Shown: positions 9,879-19,589 of the stretch, piece after piece
Position numbering within the stretch: position 1 is the stretch's first letter
How the letters are laid out: each line of letters starts with the position of its first letter
Origin: Candidatus Uhrbacteria bacterium CG_4_10_14_3_um_filter_41_21
Lineage (GTDB): Bacteria > Patescibacteriota > Patescibacteriia > UBA9934
Reading direction: 5' to 3'
Length of the DNA stretch: 39,926 nucleotides
Assembly: GCA_002782865.1 (NCBI GenBank)
Contig: PFJC01000029.1
Span: forward strand, 1-39,926
Notes under the pieces: generated by a model
The model's input: the letters and a program-made list of their open reading frames with translations, nothing else
Told to the model about the DNA's origin: nothing
Databases searched by the model: none
Program-made: the position numbers and the translations under genes

Positions 9879-9974
9879 ATGTCATTTATTGAAATCACAC
9901 AAGATAAGAAACTGAAGTTTATCATAAAAATACAAAATGCAAAGTTGGCAACAACATTGAAAAAGGAAACATAG
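9879..9974 (+). CDS. Possible 31-aa small protein MSFIEITQDKKLKFIIKIQNAKLATTLKKET
   Basis: ATG 2 nt after the upstream stop, before a strong terminator; below the track threshold. Coding status uncertain. Confidence 0.25.
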   Translation: MSFIEITQDKKLKFIIKIQNAKLATTLKKET

Positions 9975-10033
9975 TATCTGACACAAGTGCAAAACGACTG
10001 TGTAATTAATGTAAATAGATACAAAACAAAAGT

Positions 10034-10062
10034 CCCCGCAGCGCGAGCTGCGGGGGTTTGTT
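10034..10062 (+). terminator. Rho-independent terminator
   Basis: ccccgcagc-gcga-gctgcgggg followed by gtttgtttt. Confidence 0.8.
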
Positions 10063-10099
10063 TTACACATCGCTAATCTGTTGCTATATTACAACCACT

Positions 10100-10789
10100 A
10101 TGAAAACAGTTGGAATTATTGGAGGGCTTGGACCGGAAACAACATCAGAGTTTTACCTTGATATTATTTTCTCATGCCAGAAAAAGTCTAAAACCAGTAG
10201 ACCCGGGATTATAATTTCAAGCGTTCCGCTTCCCTACGAAATCGAAGAAGATCTAATTACAGAAAATACAGGATCAGAAAGATACATCCCGTTCTTGATA
10301 GCAGAAGCACAAAGATTAGAAAAAGCAGGTGCAGATTTTTTGGTAATGCCTTGCAATTCTCTTCATGTTTTTATTGATGAAATAAGAAGTGCTGTGAAGG
10401 TACCGGTTCTTAGTATCGTTGAAGAGACAGTTAAGTTTTTACAAAAAAATAAGTTTAAAAAAGTTGGTATTGTTTCGACTTCAGCTACGATAGAAAATAA
10501 ATTGTATGAAACTGCATTTGAAAAAGATAGAATCGCTTACGAAACGCCTAATGATTTTCAACAAGCTAAAATGGGAAAGTTCATTCTCAACCTTGTTACC
10601 GGACAGCAAAAAAATCAGGACCGAGAAGAGTTGATAAACATTATCAGTGACTTTGAAAATAAAAATGTAGATTGTGTTGCCCTTGCTTGCACCGACTTGC
10701 AGTTATTGATCCCTAAGCATCCAACTCTGAAAATCTTTGATACCATGAGAATACTTGCAGACGCAACAGTAGAGAAAATTTTGTACTAA
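10100..10789 (+). CDS. Aspartate/glutamate racemase family protein
   Basis: MKTVGIIGGLGPETTSEFYLDII...GADFLVMPCNSLHVF...VDCVALACTDLQLLI; internal start preferred over 10058. Confidence 0.88.
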   Translation: MKTVGIIGGLGPETTSEFYLDIIFSCQKKSKTSRPGIIISSVPLPYEIEEDLITENTGSERYIPFLIAEAQRLEKAGADFLVMPCNSLHVFIDEIRSAVKVPVLSIVEETVKFLQKNKFKKVGIVSTSATIENKLYETAFEKDRIAYETPNDFQQAKMGKFILNLVTGQQKNQDREELINIISDFENKNVDCVALACTDLQLLIPKHPTLKIFDTMRILADATVEKILY

Positions 10790-10865
10790 ATACAAAAACC
10801 TATTTATCCCCAAATTACTTGGTAACCTTGTATAAGCTCATAATTGATATTTTAATAAACTTGTT

Positions 10866-10895
10866 TCACATAAGTGCCGATCGGCACTTATGTGA
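10866..10895. repeat. 30-bp perfect palindrome TCACATAAGTGCCGATCGGCACTTATGTGA
   Basis: Exact self-complementarity about 10880.5; related element at 30043-30082. Confidence 0.85.
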
Positions 10896-10898
10896 TCG

Positions 10899-10934
10899 GT
10901 TACACTTTCCCAGCGATCGCACAAAAAGTGTAAC
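10899..10934. repeat. Inverted repeat gttacacttt...aaagtgtaac (10-bp arms, 16-nt loop)
   Basis: Read directly; adjacent to the preceding palindrome. Confidence 0.6.
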
Positions 10935-11050
10935 TCTGAATTCGTTTATAATTAGCTAATTACTAAGTATATGCTATTCCTCTTTTACGGTGATCGCGTG
11001 AAAAGTGCAATAAAAAAGTCCCTATGCGTAAACTGTTCAGCATTTACCAA

Positions 11051-11080
11051 AAGACCCCGCCGGAGCGGGGTCTTTGTTTC
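11051..11080 (+). terminator. Rho-independent terminator (aagaccccgc-cgga-gcggggtctt-tgttt)
   Basis: 10-bp GC-rich stem then T-rich tail; about 260 bp past the nearest plus-strand gene. Confidence 0.75.
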
Positions 11081-11181
11081 TTAAACTCGTAAGGGGCGGA
11101 CACATGAGCTCACCTCTACTTCTTTCACTTTTTCCTTTTTCACTCTATTACCCCTTTAACTCATTTCACTCTTATTACTCA

Positions 11182-12342
11182 TTATCTAATCGCCAAAACT
11201 CCTTCGCGCAATTCAACCTGTTTTGTATACAAATCAATTGTCTCTTTAGTAATATCGTCCCAGTGATAATCCATTTCTACAAACTCACGCGCAGCGTGAC
11301 CGATTGAAGCTGCTAGCATTTCGTCGCTAGCTAGTTCGATAATTCTGTCTGATAACTCTTCAATATTTCCTGTTGAAAACGGCAAACCGTGTTCTGCAAT
11401 CACTTCCATATTTTCTGGAATGTCAGATCCAATAACAGCTTTTCCGTAACTCATTGCTTCCAAAATCGCAATTGGCAAACCTTCACTGGTTGATGGATGA
11501 ACAATAAACTTTGCGCCGGCAAACAAAGCCTGTAAAGCGTCACCGCGCTGATAGCCAGTAAACACAATTGAATCATCGCCTTCGGCTTGCTTATGCAAAC
11601 TTTTTACATAATCATCTGTAAAGGCTGACCCACCGATGATGGCTAGTTTTAAATCTTTGAGTAAATCTGGACGCTTTTGCCGAGCTAATTTCCAAGCCGA
11701 AATTAAAGTATGAGTGCCTTTGTGTTTTACAAGTCGTGAAACCATGGCGATGTAACCAAATGATCGCAGACCTAGTGGATTAAGTAAAATATCATCGGTT
11801 GTTACTCGGCGCGATGTAATTCCGTTTGGGATATAATTAACACGCTTACCATATTGCATAGAAATGTAAGTCACCAAAGTATGACTAACTGCAATTGTAG
11901 CGTCAGCAAACTTAATACAAAATTTTTCACCGATTTTTAAAACCCAACGAGCAAACGCATTCCATTTTGCGTGTCCGCGATCGATACAATGGAAAGTTGT
12001 AATAATAGCTGTACTTGGTCGCAAAACTTTTGGTATCCAAGAAAGAAGCGATGGACCAACTCCATGAAAATGAATTATATCCGGTCGCAAAAACAAACAG
12101 GCGTGAAGTGTTGAAATAAAGGTGTGTGAAATCGCATCAAGATGTTTTGTATTGATTGATGGCAAAATTTTGATGTTGATGCCGTTAAACTTATCTGATC
12201 GGTCATCAACATACCAAGGACGAGAGTAAACTGTAACATCATTACCGGAGCGAACCAAACGAGTCGCAAGTTCGGTAACATGCGTCTCTATTCCGCCAAA
12301 CTTACTTGGCGCTCCTTTTTGTCCAATCATTGCGATTTTCAT
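11182..12342 (-). CDS. Glycosyltransferase family 4-like
   Basis: MKIAMIGQKGAPSKFGGIETHVTELATRLVRSGNDVTVY...VHPSTSEGLPIAILEAMSYGKAVIGSDIPENMEVI. Confidence 0.88.
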   Translation of the reverse strand: MKIAMIGQKGAPSKFGGIETHVTELATRLVRSGNDVTVYSRPWYVDDRSDKFNGINIKILPSINTKHLDAISHTFISTLHACLFLRPDIIHFHGVGPSLLSWIPKVLRPSTAIITTFHCIDRGHAKWNAFARWVLKIGEKFCIKFADATIAVSHTLVTYISMQYGKRVNYIPNGITSRRVTTDDILLNPLGLRSFGYIAMVSRLVKHKGTHTLISAWKLARQKRPDLLKDLKLAIIGGSAFTDDYVKSLHKQAEGDDSIVFTGYQRGDALQALFAGAKFIVHPSTSEGLPIAILEAMSYGKAVIGSDIPENMEVIAEHGLPFSTGNIEELSDRIIELASDEMLAASIGHAAREFVEMDYHWDDITKETIDLYTKQVELREGVLAIR

Positions 12343-12455
12343 ATTGACGCAAAACCTTAACCCAAAAATGGTTTTTTGTCAATGCCTAAACGCTGAATAA
12401 TAATGCAAAAAACGCCAATTTGAGCGTTTTTTTACTACTTATCCCCAGCCTATCC

Positions 12456-13679
12456 CTAATCGTCTTTATCCATTAAGCCCTTATATACATCAATAATTTC
12501 TTTTAAATGCTGCTCCGGATTTCCGATTTCTACAGCTCTTTGCATAGCCGACTCCCCAATTGAATCAGCATAGGACTTATCGTAAATAAATTCTCTTAAA
12601 ACACGCGCCAGGTCCTTAACATCCCCCGCCCTAAAAACTCGTCCACTAATTTTATCTTCAACAATCTCTTTCATGCCACCGGCATCCGACACAATAACTG
12701 GAACTCCTTTTTCAAGAGATTCAAAGATTACAATGCCAGCAGGCTCATTCCAAATTGACGGCACAACACTTACGCGAGCGCCAGCTTGTAAATCATCTTT
12801 TGCATGTCCTGAAATCCAACCGACAAACTCTACATTTTTCATTCCCTTGGCTATTTTACGCAATTCTTTTTCGTAATTTCCAGATCCAGCAATTTTAAGC
12901 TCAACAGCTGGAAATTCTTTCATGGCTTTGATTAATGTTTGTACACCCTTGTATTGCTCAAGCCGACCTGCAAATAAAATGTACCCTTTATCTTTTCTGG
13001 CAAACTCTTCCCGAGCGCCACTAAAAAACGGAAACTTAACCGAAATCTTTTCCTCATCATAACCATTTTTTACCATCAGATCTTTTACAAATCGAGAATC
13101 GGCAAAATAGCGACCAATATGCTTATCATACAAGCGTCGCCACTTATGCCATTTTTGAATGATCGATAAAACTAAAGTCGCAACAAATGAATCTTTAATA
13201 AATTTTGTTTTTGCAGTTGCTAAAATCCCAAGTTTGTTTAAATCCATTGATCCATCTTTGCTCCAGAGCGAATAGTTGGCGCTTAAAAGTGCGTAGTCGT
13301 GAACAGTCATTACAGCTGGCACTTTGTGTTTTTGACAAGCTTTTAGAATTGATGGTGAAATCTGCGTGTAAATATTATGAACATGAACAACATCGGGATT
13401 GAAGACATCAATCATTTTTGACATTTTAATATAAGCTTCGCGTGACCATAAAGCTCGCTTAAACTGTTTTAACTTTCCAAACCCGCGACCCACTCCAGCC
13501 TCGGTTTGAATCTCTGACACAAAATAATCAGACCAATTTGATGGAAAGTTTTTAGGATAATCCATAGAAAACGGCGCTACCTGATGCCCATCCTCTTCTT
13601 GCAGACGCATTAAATCCAGCATGTAGATTTCTGCCCCTGCCCTGTCGTAATAATATTTGTTAACGTGAATTATTCGCAT
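12456..13679 (-). CDS. Glycosyltransferase family 4-like
   Basis: MRIIHVNKYYYDRAGAEIYMLDLMRLQEEDGHQV...VVPSIWNEPAGIVIFESLEKGVPVIVSDAGGMKEIV; internal start preferred. Confidence 0.88.
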   Translation of the reverse strand: MRIIHVNKYYYDRAGAEIYMLDLMRLQEEDGHQVAPFSMDYPKNFPSNWSDYFVSEIQTEAGVGRGFGKLKQFKRALWSREAYIKMSKMIDVFNPDVVHVHNIYTQISPSILKACQKHKVPAVMTVHDYALLSANYSLWSKDGSMDLNKLGILATAKTKFIKDSFVATLVLSIIQKWHKWRRLYDKHIGRYFADSRFVKDLMVKNGYDEEKISVKFPFFSGAREEFARKDKGYILFAGRLEQYKGVQTLIKAMKEFPAVELKIAGSGNYEKELRKIAKGMKNVEFVGWISGHAKDDLQAGARVSVVPSIWNEPAGIVIFESLEKGVPVIVSDAGGMKEIVEDKISGRVFRAGDVKDLARVLREFIYDKSYADSIGESAMQRAVEIGNPEQHLKEIIDVYKGLMDKDD

Positions 13680-15213
13680 TTGAAATATCAATATTTTCTC
13701 TGTCGGCTAAAAGTACAACTAACCCTGTCATTGTCCACAAATATGGAGCAAGTGTTCTAACTTCCAGAAATGTAGCCAAAAATGCGTTAAGTGCTACTGC
13801 CATCATTGTCGCTGCCACACCCAAAGACAAAGCTCTGGTAAAAGTACTTTTTGAAGATCGCCAAACCCGCAAACAAATTAAAAACAAAGTAGCATACATC
13901 CACAAATAAACAACAAAACCCAAGCTTCCAATTTCTCCCCAAAGACTCAACCAATTGTTATCAACATAACCGCCTGAACCATAAACTCCAAAAGGCAAGC
14001 CTAAAGAATCATAAACTTGTGAGTTTCCTAGTGCTGCGGCTGCGCCACCACCGTACATTGCCGGACCATGTCCAAAAACAAACGCCGATGGAATAACAGA
14101 AATAAGTGACTGTACAATCCAATACATTCTTCCTAGTCCGTAATATTCACTCATCCATCTTCTGTAAGAAAAAGCCTCAAAAAATCTTTCAGCAATATTT
14201 TGATCTGATACTTCAACCAATTGATTTATCACCAAACCAGAAAAAGCTAAATAAATTAATATGACAACTCCTACTGCACCAACCGCCCACATAACTCGCC
14301 TGTCGCGTTTAGCCCAAACAGAAATAAACAAAAATCCTAAAACAAAACCAAACCACGATGAGCGCGAATAAGTCATCGCCAGCGCCGGGATAGAAGTAAT
14401 AAGCAAGGCTGCAAAATATTTTCTATACTTTGTTAAACGCGGTTCATACAAAAGAGAAACCAAAATCAACATTATGAAAGCCATAAATGTTCCGAGCTGA
14501 TCATAACGCCCCATTGTTCCAAAAATTCTCTGACCCGGGTCCCAGAACTCAGTCACGCCAGTTGAAACTTGAATGTCTCCGGCAATGCGAGACTCAGAGG
14601 GCAATAAGAATGAATCAAAAGACCTTCCAAAAATGAACTGCCCATAGCCAAGCACAACCTGAATAGCGAGTACCCCAAACAATGCAAAAATAACATTTCT
14701 AATCCACTTATTATTCGGGCTAAGATAAAAGGTGATAAAAAACAAAAGAATAAAACGAATTATTTGTCTGATACCTAAAATGGCATAAGTAACCGGGATC
14801 CAATTAACTAAAGCTGATGTTATTGCCAATAAAATAAAAATAAAGAAAATAATATCAATCGGCGTACTTTTAAGTTTAATCTGCCCACTGATTCTTTTCC
14901 AAATAACTGAACCTGCTAAAACATAAATCAGCAACTCTGATCCGTATTTTGCAAATATATAAATGTCATCAGAAATCCACTTAAGTAAGAATGGTTCAAA
15001 AGGCAAATAAAGTAACAAAAATCCTAGGGTCCAAGTTGGTCGCAAAAAACTAAGAAATAAAATTACAACACTTAGAACTAAAGCCATTACAATTTGCGGA
15101 GAGAAAAAAACAGAAGCGACCATTGCACCAGCCATAACACAAAACAAAACGACTAGCGCAATGCGCGTGTATTCGTCACTTTGACGATAAGTTGAACGCA
15201 AATTTGTCATCAT
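13660..15213 (-). CDS. O-antigen ligase / polymerase family membrane protein
   Basis: Multi-TM protein with ALAMTYSRSSWFGFVLGFLFI and GSGGYVDNNWLSLWGEIGSLGFVVYLWMY. Confidence 0.82.
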   Translation of the reverse strand: MMTNLRSTYRQSDEYTRIALVVLFCVMAGAMVASVFFSPQIVMALVLSVVILFLSFLRPTWTLGFLLLYLPFEPFLLKWISDDIYIFAKYGSELLIYVLAGSVIWKRISGQIKLKSTPIDIIFFIFILLAITSALVNWIPVTYAILGIRQIIRFILLFFITFYLSPNNKWIRNVIFALFGVLAIQVVLGYGQFIFGRSFDSFLLPSESRIAGDIQVSTGVTEFWDPGQRIFGTMGRYDQLGTFMAFIMLILVSLLYEPRLTKYRKYFAALLITSIPALAMTYSRSSWFGFVLGFLFISVWAKRDRRVMWAVGAVGVVILIYLAFSGLVINQLVEVSDQNIAERFFEAFSYRRWMSEYYGLGRMYWIVQSLISVIPSAFVFGHGPAMYGGGAAAALGNSQVYDSLGLPFGVYGSGGYVDNNWLSLWGEIGSLGFVVYLWMYATLFLICLRVWRSSKSTFTRALSLGVAATMMAVALNAFLATFLEVRTLAPYLWTMTGLVVLLADRENIDISNANNSR

Positions 15214-15254
15214 CTTTATCTATTGTATCAAAAATTGAGTGTAAAAACACGAAG

Positions 15255-15303
15255 CCCCCACTTTGCTCGGCAAAGTGGGGGCGCACCCGAGGAGTTCCTC
15301 GGG
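15255..15303 (-). terminator. Two adjacent GC-rich hairpins downstream of the GC-rich lipoprotein gene
   Basis: cccccactttg-ctcgg-caaagtggggg (15255-15281) and cccgagga-gt-tcctcggg (15286-15303). Confidence 0.6.
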
Positions 15304-15304
15304 G

Positions 15305-16693
15305 CTAGTACTCGTAAACCGCAAACTGGCCGGCGCGCCAGGCGGTCTCGTCTCCACCGGAACTACCCTTGCCGTAGACCGTCAGGTCAACGGTCGTGGC
15401 AGTAGCGGTGAAGACACCGACCATCAGCTCGCAGTCGCCTGCGAAATACGGGGTCGACACCAATATGGTCGAGTCGGCCCACAACTGGAAGCGAGCGTAA
15501 GCGGGATACGGCACAGTATCCTCGTAGACGCCGGACAGGATGCCGACGTACCTGTTGCCGGGGGTGAGCCCTGAAACAACAGTACTGGCGGTGATCCAGC
15601 CGTCTGAAACGCTCGCGCCCGGATTCTTCGGAAACTCGATCATGCTGATCGAGCCGTCGAATTCCGAGGCACAAGTCACGGCTGAATCGACAGTCAACGC
15701 CCCTCCGGCATAATCGACCCAGTCGGTTGAACCGCCGGTGAAGGTCGAAAACGCCTCCATGTCAGCCGAATCGATCAGGTTCTCGCCACTGACCGTGATG
15801 GTGCCGGAGTAGTACGAGCTAGTGTAACTCCCCAACTCGCGTCCATCGTAGCCATCACAGTCCTCGTCGCGAGCCGTGAACTCCGACTCGGTCTCATCGG
15901 GGTTGACATTCGCGTCGCTGTCGTCGCAGTCGGTGTCGTCGGCGACGTAGCCGGAGGGGACGTCGCAGGCTTCGGTTGTGACAGTCGCGTCGCCGTAGCC
16001 GTCGCCGTCGCCGTCGGCGTAGAACACCGTTGCGGTTGACGCATCGAGCGACGAGTCGTCGTCATCGATGTCGCCATCGCAGTCGTTGTCCACGCTGTCG
16101 CAGATCTCGGTCGCGCCGGGGTTGATGTCTGCGTCGCTGTCGTCGCAGTCGACGCTGTCATCGTAGCCGTCGCCGTCGGCATCGATCGGGATCGAGCCGG
16201 TGTCGCCGGTGTCGTCCACGTCCGTGTCGGCATCAGTATCCGAATCGGTATCGATGTCCGTGTCAGCGTCGGTATCCGCATCCGTATCGGAATCCGTATC
16301 ACTGTCGGTGTCGGAATCAGCGTCCGTGTCGACGTCTGAATCTGCATCCGTGTCTGAGTCGGTGTCTGCGTCCGTATCGGAGTCCGTGTCAGAATCCGTG
16401 TCCGAGTCGGTATCCGAATCTGTGTCGGCGTCCGTGTCCGCGTCAGCGTCAGCATCGGTATCCGCGTCCGTATCGGAGTCCGTGTCAGAATCCGTGTCCG
16501 AGTCGGTATCCGAATCCGAATCAGAGTCCGTATCCGCATCGGTGTCGCTGTCGGTATCCGCATCGGTATCCGCGTCCGTATCGGAGTCCGTGTCCGCTTG
16601 AGACATCAACGCCGGATTCGGCGCCGGAGCCTCAGGGAGACGACAGCCAGAGATGAGCAGAACCAGCAAAAGGAAGAAACGGAAAATCGCCAT
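15305..16693 (-). CDS. GC-rich, probably horizontally acquired lipoprotein: (D-[TSAV])n repeat plus MopE-type metal-binding motifs
   Basis: Lipobox LISGC; about 400 bp of Asp-X dipeptide repeat; [43 protein letters not shown] and [45 protein letters not shown] match the PF11617-like pattern. Composition clearly more GC-rich than flanks. Confidence 0.8.
   Translation of the reverse strand: MAIFRFFLLLVLLISGCRLPEAPAPNPALMSQADTDSDTDADTDADTDSDTDADTDSDSDSDTDSDTDSDTDSDTDADTDADADADTDADTDSDTDSDTDSDTDSDTDADTDSDTDADSDVDTDADSDTDSDTDSDTDADTDADTDIDTDSDTDADTDVDDTGDTGSIPIDADGDGYDDSVDCDDSDADINPGATEICDSVDNDCDGDIDDDDSSLDASTATVFYADGDGDGYGDATVTTEACDVPSGYVADDTDCDDSDANVNPDETESEFTARDEDCDGYDGRELGSYTSSYYSGTITVSGENLIDSADMEAFSTFTGGSTDWVDYAGGALTVDSAVTCASEFDGSISMIEFPKNPGASVSDGWITASTVVSGLTPGNRYVGILSGVYEDTVPYPAYARFQLWADSTILVSTPYFAGDCELMVGVFTATATTVDLTVYGKGSSGGDETAWRAGQFAVYEY
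16200..16602. repeat. Hexanucleotide-based minisatellite encoding the Asp-X repeat
   Basis: Continuous 6-bp periodicity; exact 53-bp duplicate at 16368-16420 and 16464-16516 (96-bp offset). Confidence 0.85.
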
Positions 16694-16803
16694 GTCACAC
16701 CCCGTTGAAAGAACTTTTCGAATCTTTCCGCCCCTTTTGGCGAAAAAGACTCCTCAACATACATAATAACAGAGTTTTTGTAAAGTCCCCATAACATCAA
16801 TTT

Positions 16804-16832
16804 TTGACACATTTTCCTGGTTATGCTAGCAT
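16804..16832 (+). promoter_or_regulatory. Sigma-70-type promoter for rpmE (TTGACA-17-TAGCAT)
   Basis: TTGACA 16804-16809, 17-nt spacer, TAGCAT 16827-16832, 21 nt before the L31 start. Confidence 0.55.
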
Positions 16833-16853
16833 TTGGTCGATTTAGATAAAACT

Positions 16854-17147
16854 ATGAAAACTGGAATTCACCCAACATATTATAAAAACGCATCGATAGT
16901 TTGTGCTTGTGGCGCTAAAATCGAAGCCGGATCAACTGTGGAATCAACCCAGATTGAGCTTTGTTCAAAATGTCATCCTTTTTATACAGGTAAGCAAAAG
17001 ATTGTTGACACTGCTCGCCGAGTTGAGAAATTTAAAGCTCGAGCCGAACAAAAATCAGACACTAAAGCTGACCACAAAGCAAAAACTGAGAAAAAAGCAA
17101 TTCGAGCTAAAAAGAAAGCTGACAAAAAAGCAAAAGCAGAAAATTAA
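16854..17147 (+). CDS. rpmE: 50S ribosomal protein L31
   Basis: [60 protein letters not shown], Lys/Ala-rich tail; internal start. Confidence 0.93.
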   Translation: MKTGIHPTYYKNASIVCACGAKIEAGSTVESTQIELCSKCHPFYTGKQKIVDTARRVEKFKARAEQKSDTKADHKAKTEKKAIRAKKKADKKAKAEN

Positions 17148-17164
17148 CATCCCTAGTTTACAAG

Positions 17165-17192
17165 ACGTCCAGATTTATTTTGGACGTTTTGT
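17165..17192 (+). terminator. Terminator-like hairpin acgtcca...tggacgt-tttgtt
   Basis: 7-bp stem plus T-rich tail between rpmE and prfA. Confidence 0.5.
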
Positions 17193-17204
17193 TATACTTA
17201 CAAT

Positions 17205-18275
17205 ATGGACATCCAACACATAACAGAAGTTAAAAGAAAAGAAGCTCAAAAATTAGAGAGCCAGCTTTCTGATCCAAAAGTAATTGGAGATAGTAAACAA
17301 TTAACTGCAGTTAATCGTGAATATCAATCCGTTAAAAAAATATTAGAAATCGCTGAAAGGTATCGAGTAATTCAAGTAAACCTTGAACACGCTTTAAAAA
17401 CTGCAAACGAAGATCCAGATCCCGAAATAAAAGCACTTGCCCAGGCCGAGATAAATGAAGCACAATTATTGCTTCCAGTCATTCAAGAAGAACTTGAGTT
17501 AGCACTAATTCCAAAAGATCCAACCGACGACAACGACGCCATTATCGAAATTCGAGCCGGCGCCGGTGGTGACGAAGCGGCATTGTTTGCAACTGACCTG
17601 TACAGAATGTATACGCGATTTGCAGAAATAAATAATCGAAAATCAAAAATAATTTCAAAGAGCGAGAACGATATTGGTGGTTTTAAAGAAATTGTTTTTG
17701 AAATATCAGGAATTGGATCATACGGAGAAATGAAATATGAGTCTGGTGTTCACCGCGTGCAACGCGTGCCTGAAACTGAAAAACAAGGTCGAGTTCATAC
17801 TTCGACCGCGACCGTGGCAGTTCTTCCAAAAATAGAGGAAGAAGAGTTTCATATTGATCCAAAAGATTTAACCATAGAAGCCACTACCTCAACCGGCGCT
17901 GGTGGGCAATCTGTAAACACAACATATTCTGCGGTTCGAATTGTCCATATTCCAACTGGTGTGATGGTTTATTGTCAAGAAGAAAGATCACAAAAACAAA
18001 ACAAAGAACGAGCGCTAGATATTATTCGTGCCAGAGTTTTTGCACTAGAACAAGAAAAAAAGCATGCTGAGCTAGACGAACAAAGACGCGAGCAAATTGG
18101 AACCGGAGACAGAAGTGAAAAAATTAGAACTTATAATTTTCCTCAAGATAGAATTACTGATCACAGAATAAAAGAGTCGTGGCACAACTTGCCTGGAATT
18201 CTTGATGGTGACATTGGTCAGATAATTTCAAAATTAAAACTTGCTGAAAAAAACGCGCGTCTAAAAGCTAACTAG
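17205..18275 (+). CDS. prfA: Peptide chain release factor 1
   Basis: [22 protein letters not shown] and [39 protein letters not shown]. Confidence 0.93.
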   Translation: MDIQHITEVKRKEAQKLESQLSDPKVIGDSKQLTAVNREYQSVKKILEIAERYRVIQVNLEHALKTANEDPDPEIKALAQAEINEAQLLLPVIQEELELALIPKDPTDDNDAIIEIRAGAGGDEAALFATDLYRMYTRFAEINNRKSKIISKSENDIGGFKEIVFEISGIGSYGEMKYESGVHRVQRVPETEKQGRVHTSTATVAVLPKIEEEEFHIDPKDLTIEATTSTGAGGQSVNTTYSAVRIVHIPTGVMVYCQEERSQKQNKERALDIIRARVFALEQEKKHAELDEQRREQIGTGDRSEKIRTYNFPQDRITDHRIKESWHNLPGILDGDIGQIISKLKLAEKNARLKAN

Positions 18276-18284
18276 TTACTTACT

Positions 18285-19157
18285 GTGACAATCCTAGAAG
18301 CTCTTAACTGGGGCAAAGAACAATTAAAAAAAGATTCCGAGGGTACTGTAAGCCCGATGCTTGATGCTCAAATTCTTCTAGCGCATTGCGTTTTAAAACC
18401 AACTTCATTTTTATTTGGTCATTTTGAAGATGAACTTAATTCTCAGGTAGTTGATAAATATCAACGGTTTATTGAGCGCCGAAAAAGAAAAGAACCAGTT
18501 TCACAAATTCTCGGCGAAAAACATTTTTTTGGAAAACCATTTCTGGTTTCACCAAATGTACTAACTCCCAGACCCGAAACAGAAAGACTGATAGAAATTG
18601 CGCTTGATTTAATTACACCCGAAAGTATAGTTATTGATGTCGGTACTGGTTCAGGAGCGATTGGAATAACAATTGCTATGGAAGCGAAAATTCCAATAAT
18701 TGCCACTGATATTGATCCACAAGCCATATCTGTCGCTACTCACAATGCAAAGAATCATAATGTAGAACATTTAATTTCTTTTTTGCAAGGCAATTTACTT
18801 GAACCGTATTTTGCTAAAAATATTCATATTAATTCCAATAGCAATGCAATTATATTAGCCAATCTTCCCTACCTCAGTATCAATCAATGGATGACCCTTG
18901 ATCCAGATGTTCGTGATTATGAACCAAAGCGTGCTCTGGTCGGTGGTGTTGATGGACTTGATTACTATGACGAACTCCTGCAACAGATAAAATCGCATCG
19001 AGCATTTTTTCCTAGTGAACTTTATTTGATTATTGAAATTGACCCTTCCCACCACGCCAGTGCTCCGGCTTTAATAATGGAACATTTTCCAAAAACCGAG
19101 GTAAGAGTTGAGGATGATTTAAGCGCCAGAGCAAGAGTTGTGATTACAAAGTTATAA
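18285..19157 (+). CDS. prmC: Release factor glutamine N5-methyltransferase
   Basis: GTG start; VLTPRPETERLIE, VIDVGTGSGAIGI, ILANLPYLS (NxPY motif); follows prfA. Confidence 0.9.
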   Translation: MTILEALNWGKEQLKKDSEGTVSPMLDAQILLAHCVLKPTSFLFGHFEDELNSQVVDKYQRFIERRKRKEPVSQILGEKHFFGKPFLVSPNVLTPRPETERLIEIALDLITPESIVIDVGTGSGAIGITIAMEAKIPIIATDIDPQAISVATHNAKNHNVEHLISFLQGNLLEPYFAKNIHINSNSNAIILANLPYLSINQWMTLDPDVRDYEPKRALVGGVDGLDYYDELLQQIKSHRAFFPSELYLIIEIDPSHHASAPALIMEHFPKTEVRVEDDLSARARVVITKL

Positions 19158-19179
19158 ACCAGGAGTAGAATTAAATTAT

Positions 19180-19548
19180 ATGAAAAGCTATCATATAAAT
19201 CTTGAGCTAGAAACGCTCAAAAACGAAGACTATCGAAGAGTATTATTCACAGGTCCAAATACTCAACTAGTCCTAATGGCGCTATCACCAGGAGTTGAAA
19301 TCGGCACAGAACACCATACAGGACATGACCAATTCATCCGTGTTGAAGCTGGAAGTGGAAAGGCAATACTAGATGGCGAGGAAATTATGCTTGCCGATGG
19401 CAGTGGACTAGTGATTACAGCTGGTACAGAACACAACATTATTAATACTTCAGAAACAGAAACAATGAAACTTTATACACTTTATTCCCCACCGGAGCAT
19501 CCAGATGGAACAGTTCAGTCAACCAAGGCCGATGAAATTGCACACTAA
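19180..19548 (+). CDS. Cupin-domain protein
   Basis: LALSPGVEIGTEHHTGHDQFIRVEAGSGKAILDGEE-like cupin motifs (MALSPGVEIGTEHHTGHDQFIRVEAGSGKAIL). Confidence 0.85.
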   Translation: MKSYHINLELETLKNEDYRRVLFTGPNTQLVLMALSPGVEIGTEHHTGHDQFIRVEAGSGKAILDGEEIMLADGSGLVITAGTEHNIINTSETETMKLYTLYSPPEHPDGTVQSTKADEIAH

Positions 19549-19550
19549 AC

Positions 19551-19582
19551 AAAAAACTCCAGCCATTGGCCGGAGTTTTTTC
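19551..19582. terminator. Bidirectional Rho-independent terminator
   Basis: aaaaactcc-agccattggcc-ggagttttt between convergent genes. Confidence 0.75.
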
Positions 19583-19589
19583 TTAAATT

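Noticed and set aside
15775-16563. Minus-strand alternate-frame ORF rich in RIPTRTRI
   Set aside because: Alternate frame of the same repeat gene; no start context or domain.
16200-16601. Plus-strand ORF ([12 protein letters not shown])n resembling a serine-rich repeat adhesin
   Set aside because: Antisense of the Asp-X repeat; open only because of the hexamer repeat. The minus frame has a lipobox, start and non-repeat domains.
17205-18275. Stop-codon reassignment (UGA to Gly, as in some CPR lineages)
   Set aside because: TGA is used as a normal stop (for example the HTH gene at 6058-6060), and in-frame TGA was not seen in recognised CDSs.
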